Shown piece by piece: positions 54,252 through 58,012 of a stretch of 58,012 nucleotides of DNA. Below the pieces are notes generated by a model. It worked only from the letters and a program-made list of their open reading frames with translations. It had not been told where the DNA came from and did no database searches. The stretch is from Candidatus Eiseniibacteriota bacterium (GTDB lineage Bacteria > Eisenbacteria > RBG-16-71-46). The stretch lies in the NCBI GenBank assembly GCA_025360715.1, contig JANYBS010000052.1, forward strand, positions 1 through 58,012, given 5' to 3'. The first letter of the stretch is position 1. The number at the start of each line of letters is the position of its first letter. The position numbers and the translations under genes are program-made.

Positions 54252-55244
54252 TCACCAGCGCATCGCGCATCCCGCCCAAGCGAACCCGGCGCCGAACGCC
54301 GCCAGCACGATCAGGTCGCCGCCCTTGACCAGCCCCGCATCACGCGCCTCGGTGAGCGCGATCGGGATGCTCGCTGCAGTCGTGTTCCCATAATTCTGGA
54401 TGTTCTGGAAAACTTTCTCTGGTGGCACTTGCAGGCGCGCCGCGACCGCGTCGCCGATGCGCTGGTTCGCTTGGTGCGGCACGATGAGTGCGACTTCCTC
54501 GAGCGTGTGGCCCGCATCGCGAAGCACTTCCTCGATCACCTCGGGAAAGCGCGTCGTGGCGTTCTTATAAACCTGACGGCCATTCATGGTGGGTAGGTGG
54601 CGGCCCGCTTCGAGCATCTCGGGTGTCACGCGGCCGGGCACCATCGACGAAGGCGCCTCGCACCAGAGCTCCTTCGCCAGCGCGCCCTCGGCGTGCAGCG
54701 CCCACGACAAGATGCCCTGTGGTGCCTGGCACGGCTCGACCACCGCAGCGCCGGCGCCGTCACCAAAGAGCACGGCCATGTCGCGGCCGCGCGTGGTCAG
54801 GTCCAGGCCGGTGCTCTGCACCTCGGCGCCCACGACGAGCACGCAGCGGTAGCGGCCGATGCGCACGAATGCATCGGCCACGGAAAGCGCATAGAGAAAA
54901 CCGCTGCAGGCGTTGCGCACATCGAGCGCGCCGATGTGGCCCAGGCCGAGTTCGTGCTGCAGCAGCACGCCGTTGCCCGGGAACATGTAGTCGGGCGTCG
55001 TCGTGGCGTACACGATGAAATCGATGTCGCCGCTCTCGCGGCCTGCGTCGGCGATCGCGCGGCGCGCGGCCTCCAGGCCCAGCGCGCTCGAGCCCACGCC
55101 AGGGTCTGCATAGTGACGCTCGCGGATGCCGGTGCGTTCGATGATCCATGCATCGCTCGTGTCCATCATCTTCTCGAGGTCCGCATTGCGGACCACGCGC
55201 GGCGGGACATGGAAGCCGATGCCGGTGATACGCGAGCGGGTCAC
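54252..55244 (-). CDS. fabH: Beta-ketoacyl-ACP synthase III
   Basis: The 330-residue protein has the complete KAS III catalytic set: C113 in RNACSGF, H257 in VPHQAN and N287 in YGNTTAAS, with the EVQSTGLDLTTRGRD-type region and GDGAGAAVVE. I start it at the GTG at 55244, which has AAGGAGG five bases upstream. The reading frame continues to 55745 but that stretch is the shadow of the prepilin peptidase region. It condenses acetyl-CoA or another starter acyl-CoA with malonyl-ACP to begin fatty-acid synthesis. No other fab gene is adjacent. Confidence 0.92.
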   Translation of the reverse strand: MTRSRITGIGFHVPPRVVRNADLEKMMDTSDAWIIERTGIRERHYADPGVGSSALGLEAARRAIADAGRESGDIDFIVYATTTPDYMFPGNGVLLQHELGLGHIGALDVRNACSGFLYALSVADAFVRIGRYRCVLVVGAEVQSTGLDLTTRGRDMAVLFGDGAGAAVVEPCQAPQGILSWALHAEGALAKELWCEAPSSMVPGRVTPEMLEAGRHLPTMNGRQVYKNATTRFPEVIEEVLRDAGHTLEEVALIVPHQANQRIGDAVAARLQVPPEKVFQNIQNYGNTTAASIPIALTEARDAGLVKGGDLIVLAAFGAGFAWAGCAMRW

Positions 55245-55411
55245 GAAGCCTCCTTCGGGATGGACGAACCGGGCGAAGGAGGAAAGATGCGGCGGGCGCA
55301 CGGCGGGGTCAACGGCGCATGGACGAACGTCGCCGGCGCCTCGCGCGGGAGTTGTCTCGTGCATAACCCGCTCGTCGGCCGACGTGAGGCTCGGCCGGAG
55401 GCGGGCGGCAC

Positions 55412-56185
55412 TCAAGGTCGCAACAGCCTCGTGTACATCGCGATCCAGTGGTCGCCCCACAGGTACGCGACCATCGCAGCCGGGCAGAGCAGCGTGCCAA
55501 AGGGCAGCGCCGTGAGCCCGTCGCCGCGCTTGCGGGCCATCAGGATGCCGCCCCAGATGCTGCCGGCGAAGGCGGCCAAGAAGATGGTGAGCAATGCCGC
55601 GCCCGGGCCCAGCAATGCACCGAACATGGCCGCGAGCTTCACGTCGCCGCCGCCCATGCCTTCGATGCGGCGCACGCGGAAGTAGACCTCGGCCACGAGC
55701 CACAGCAGGCCTGCGCCCACCAGCATGCCCGTGAGTGCGTGCCACCAGCCGGGACCCAGAAGCGCGGCGCCGATCGCCACCAGGGTTCCGGGGAGCGTGA
55801 GCTTGTCGGGCAGCAACTGAAAGTCGAGGTCGATGAACAGCAACGTGACCAGCATGAAGCCCCAGAGCGCCACCAGCGGGTAGCTATAGGTAAGTCCGTC
55901 GCGCTGGTAGACGAGCAGCGCCCACGTCCCGCAGAGCAGTTCGGTGAAGGGATAGCGGAAACTCACCTGGGTCTTGCAATGCCGGCAGCGGCCGCCCGAG
56001 AGCGCCCACGAGAGCACGGGGAAGAGGTCGAACACGCCCAGCACATGGCCGCAGCCGGGGCAGCGCGAGCGCCCGTGCACCCACGACTCGCCGCGCGGCA
56101 TACGCCAGGCCAGAGCGGTGACGCCGCTGCCCATGACCAGGCCGAAGAGTGTGGCGCAGATGCCGATATAGAGTTCAAGGCTCAC
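55412..56185 (-). CDS. pilD: Type IV prepilin leader peptidase/N-methyltransferase
   Basis: The 257-residue protein has the A24 prepilin-peptidase layout: an N-terminal methyltransferase-type zinc domain with CPGCGH (C42, C45) and CRHC (C67, C70), about eight hydrophobic segments, and the catalytic aspartates in FIDLDFQLLPD and GMGGGDVK. It cleaves and methylates pilin-like proteins in the inner membrane. The start is GTG with GGAG about eight bases upstream. It lies near the pilus secretin and a PilP-like gene, so it belongs to a type IV pilus or type II secretion system. Confidence 0.9.
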   Translation of the reverse strand: MSLELYIGICATLFGLVMGSGVTALAWRMPRGESWVHGRSRCPGCGHVLGVFDLFPVLSWALSGGRCRHCKTQVSFRYPFTELLCGTWALLVYQRDGLTYSYPLVALWGFMLVTLLFIDLDFQLLPDKLTLPGTLVAIGAALLGPGWWHALTGMLVGAGLLWLVAEVYFRVRRIEGMGGGDVKLAAMFGALLGPGAALLTIFLAAFAGSIWGGILMARKRGDGLTALPFGTLLCPAAMVAYLWGDHWIAMYTRLLRP

Positions 56186-56291
56186 GCTTGGGACTCCAGA
56201 CGGGGTGCTTTTCAGTCATTGAGACCGGGGCTGGGCTCTGACAATATCGGCAGCCGGGCTCACGAACTCGCACATTCCTCGCAGGCACCGT

Positions 56292-56612
56292 ATGCAGACC
56301 GTGCTCTTCCTGGCCGTGGTCGCCAACAGTATCGACCTGTTCGCGACAGCGATCGGCATCCATCTCTTCGGGAATCGCGAGGGCAATCCGCTCCTCGCTG
56401 GACTCGCGCACGAGCACTGGCTCGCGTTCGTGTTGGTCAAGGGCGTGATCGTGCCCCTGCTCATCTGGCGCCTGTACCGCTATCGGCACCAGACCCCCTG
56501 GCTCAGCAACGCCGGCTTGGCGCTGGTCACCATCGCGCTCACGGTGGCGGTGGGGCAGTGGGTGGGCTGGATTGCCGGCGTCATCGAGGTGCACGGGGTG
56601 CGCGCGTTCTAG
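56292..56612 (+). CDS. Small three-helix membrane protein, DUF5658-like
   Basis: The 106-residue protein has three hydrophobic segments (LFLAVVANSIDLFATAIGIHLF, LAFVLVKGVIVPLLIWRLY, AGLALVTIALTVAVGQWVGW) and the N-x2-D-L-x-A-T and N-P-L patterns of DUF5658-like small membrane proteins. No function is known. It stands between the prepilin peptidase and secretin genes but on the opposite strand, so it is not part of their operon. Confidence 0.65.
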   Translation: MQTVLFLAVVANSIDLFATAIGIHLFGNREGNPLLAGLAHEHWLAFVLVKGVIVPLLIWRLYRYRHQTPWLSNAGLALVTIALTVAVGQWVGWIAGVIEVHGVRAF

Positions 56613-56645
56613 AGACGCTGCGCCCCGTGCAGCCCCGTCACTCGC

Positions 56646-57926
56646 CTACTGCGGGTCGGCCAGGATGTGCGGCGTGATCTCGATCACGAGATCCTTCTTC
56701 GCCGTCGTCACGACACGGTGCTGGAAGAAGTAGCCCAGGCCAGGGATGTCGCCAAGGATCGGCACCTTGGTCATGCTCGTGGACTTCTCTTCGCTCAGCA
56801 GGCCGCCGATGATGATGCTGCTGCCGTCCTTCAGGCGCACGGTCGTCGTGGCTTGGCGCGTGTCGACCACGGGCAGGTCGTTGTTCTGGCCCTTGAAGCC
56901 CACGATCGAACTGACCTCGGGCGTGATCTGCGTGGTGATGTAGCCATCGGCATTGATGACCGGCGTGATGCGCAGCTTCACGCCCACCTCTTCCTTCTGG
57001 ACCTGGGTGACCTGCGCGGCGCCGCCTCCCGCGAACGTCGTGCCGCTCGTCTGGTAGGGCACGCGCGAGCCGATCAGGATGCTGGCTTCCTTGCCATTGA
57101 GCGTGGCGATCTTGGGATTGGCCAGCACACGAGCGTTGCCGTTGTGGATGAGAAGGTCGAGCGTCACGTTGAATGTTTTCGCGATACGGCTGAAGTCGCG
57201 CAGTTCCAGAAGCCCCTTGCCGTCGCTCTTGTTGAACACCTTCAGGCCCGAGAAGTCGGTGGTGGAGCCGGTCGCCGAGCCGCTCAGCGAGTCGTACTTG
57301 CCCTCGGCGAAGATGAACGTCTGCTTGTTGAGCAGATCCCAGTCGATGCCGAGCCTCTTCAAGTCATCGGTCGACACTTCGGTGATGCGCGCCTCGAGCA
57401 TGACCTGACGCGCGGGCTTGTCGAGCTCCGCCACCACGTTCTCGATCTCGGCGATGATGCGCGGGCTTGTGACCACGATCAGGCGGTTGCCCGTGTGGTC
57501 GACTTCGATCTGCTCGCACAGGCCGTGCAACGCAGCTTTGGCCTCGTTCGCGTCGGCGAACTTGAGCGGCACGATATAGGACGACAAGCCCGTCTCGTCC
57601 TTGAGCGACTTGGCCTCGGCCACCAGCACCGAGTTGCCGATGCGCTCGTAGCCCAGCCCCGCCGCGCGCACGACCAGGTTGATCGCCTGATCCACCGGCA
57701 CGTCCTTCATGTGGATCGTCAGTTTGCCCGAAGCGACGCCGGGGCCCGTGATGATGTTCAGGTCGCCCTTCTCGGCCAGGATCTTGAGAACGGCCGGCAG
57801 GCTGGCGTCATCGGCGTCCAGGCTGATGAGCTTCGACATCGGCGCGGCGGTCGCGGGGCCCGCGAAGGCGGCGAGCGCGAGTACCGCGCAAAGGGTCAGG
57901 CGGCGAAAGACACGATGCACGGTCAC
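56646..57926 (-). CDS. pilQ: Type IV pilus/type II secretion secretin (PilQ-like)
   Basis: The 426-residue precursor has a signal peptide, an STN/N0-type domain (LISLDADDASLPAVLKILAEKGDLNIITG, about 33-62), an N1 domain with GNRLIVVTSPRII, and the secretin channel domain from about 200 (VMLEARITEVS, ARVLANPKIATLNGKEASILIGSRVPYQ, VGVKLRITPVINADGYITTQITPEVS, GSSIIIGGLLSEE). It is short: no AMIN domains and no extra N domains. Two GTG starts are possible, 57926 (overlapping the upstream stop as GTGA) and 57920 (GGGAG seven bases before it). It follows the PilP-like gene directly, as in pilMNOPQ. Confidence 0.87.
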   Translation of the reverse strand: MTVHRVFRRLTLCAVLALAAFAGPATAAPMSKLISLDADDASLPAVLKILAEKGDLNIITGPGVASGKLTIHMKDVPVDQAINLVVRAAGLGYERIGNSVLVAEAKSLKDETGLSSYIVPLKFADANEAKAALHGLCEQIEVDHTGNRLIVVTSPRIIAEIENVVAELDKPARQVMLEARITEVSTDDLKRLGIDWDLLNKQTFIFAEGKYDSLSGSATGSTTDFSGLKVFNKSDGKGLLELRDFSRIAKTFNVTLDLLIHNGNARVLANPKIATLNGKEASILIGSRVPYQTSGTTFAGGGAAQVTQVQKEEVGVKLRITPVINADGYITTQITPEVSSIVGFKGQNNDLPVVDTRQATTTVRLKDGSSIIIGGLLSEEKSTSMTKVPILGDIPGLGYFFQHRVVTTAKKDLVIEITPHILADPQ

Positions 57927-58012
57927 TCTCCCTGCGGCTTACGAGTAAGGGTGATGCTCTCGTCGCCTCGTCTGAGGACGACCTGTTCACGCGTGATACT
58001 CACGACCTGGAA
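57923..58012 (-). CDS. 3' end of a PilP-like pilus lipoprotein gene (partial)
   Basis: The last 29 codons on the minus strand read FQVVSITREQVVLRRGDE followed by SITLTRKPQGE and stop. The V-x-I-x4-V-V-x-R-R-G pattern is typical of the PilP C-terminal homology domain. The gene overlaps the secretin start by four bases (GTGA) and continues outside the window, consistent with the usual pilMNOPQ order. Confidence 0.65.
   Translation of the reverse strand, partial: FQVVSITREQVVLRRGDESITLTRKPQGE

Noticed and set aside
54252-55745. Long N-terminal extension of FabH
   Set aside because: The added residues are the off-frame reading of the prepilin peptidase gene; the GTG at 55244 has a strong ribosome-binding site and gives the family length.
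1-58012. CRISPR arrays, tRNA, rRNA or insertion-sequence ends
   Set aside because: No spaced repeats of the right size, no cloverleaf or rRNA segments and no transposase gene were recognised by reading; a tRNAscan and Infernal run would be decisive.

Overview
The window is a GC-rich bacterial chromosome segment, probably from an uncultured member of the FCB group close to Candidatus Eisenbacteria. That placement is an inference. It rests on secreted proteins that end in FlgD-like/type IX-style C-terminal modules, a Ser/Thr kinase fused to FG-GAP repeats, an M6 protease, a tricorn-like protease and DUF2911/DUF2934 proteins. I see no rRNA, tRNA, CRISPR array, phage or insertion sequence, so this reads as ordinary chromosome with an accessory flavour.

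Layout. 1-5781: 3' part of a giant surface protein with nine Ig-like repeats. 6120-9423: sigma factor and membrane kinase with an FG-GAP sensor. 9526-13387: three-gene secreted-protein operon. 13508-18229: tightly overlapping operon of two PLP dehydratases, an ornithine cyclodeaminase-family enzyme and a serine hydrolase. 18263-20954: propeller-phosphoesterase and a DUF2934 protein. 21087-23850: TetR regulator with two matching operator sites, a carboxymuconolactone decarboxylase-like protein, a flavin/PNPOx-like protein and a frameshifted DinB remnant. 23858-28238: propeller protein, ABC-F ATPase, class III aminotransferase. 28466-33871: secreted sugar-dehydrogenase-like protein and a TPR-glycosyltransferase. 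33879-35160: SbtA bicarbonate transporter with its PII-like partner. 35263-42148: crotonase, M20 peptidase, DUF2911 protein, lipoprotein and hybrid histidine kinase. 42157-46962: formate dehydrogenase. 47081-55244: lipoprotein, YebC, CopD-like protein, tricorn-like protease, aminotransferase and FabH. 55412-58012: type IV pilus genes (prepilin peptidase, secretin, 3' end of a PilP-like gene).

The strongest result is the formate dehydrogenase. Its catalytic subunit is interrupted by an in-frame TGA exactly at the active-site Cys/Sec position. A SECIS-like hairpin follows, with a GGUCU loop 18 nt after the TGA. The gene should therefore be read as one selenoprotein of 640 residues (45040-46962), not two ORFs. 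The [4Fe-4S] domain that normally opens this catalytic subunit is missing from it. It sits instead at the C-terminus of the next gene, a 953-residue fusion of FdsG, FdsB and the FdsA ferredoxin domains. The electron-transfer half and the catalytic half are thus cut at an unusual place and swapped in gene order.

Many genes are linked by 4-nt ATGA/GTGA/CTGA overlaps, and strong hairpins separate several convergent transcription units.
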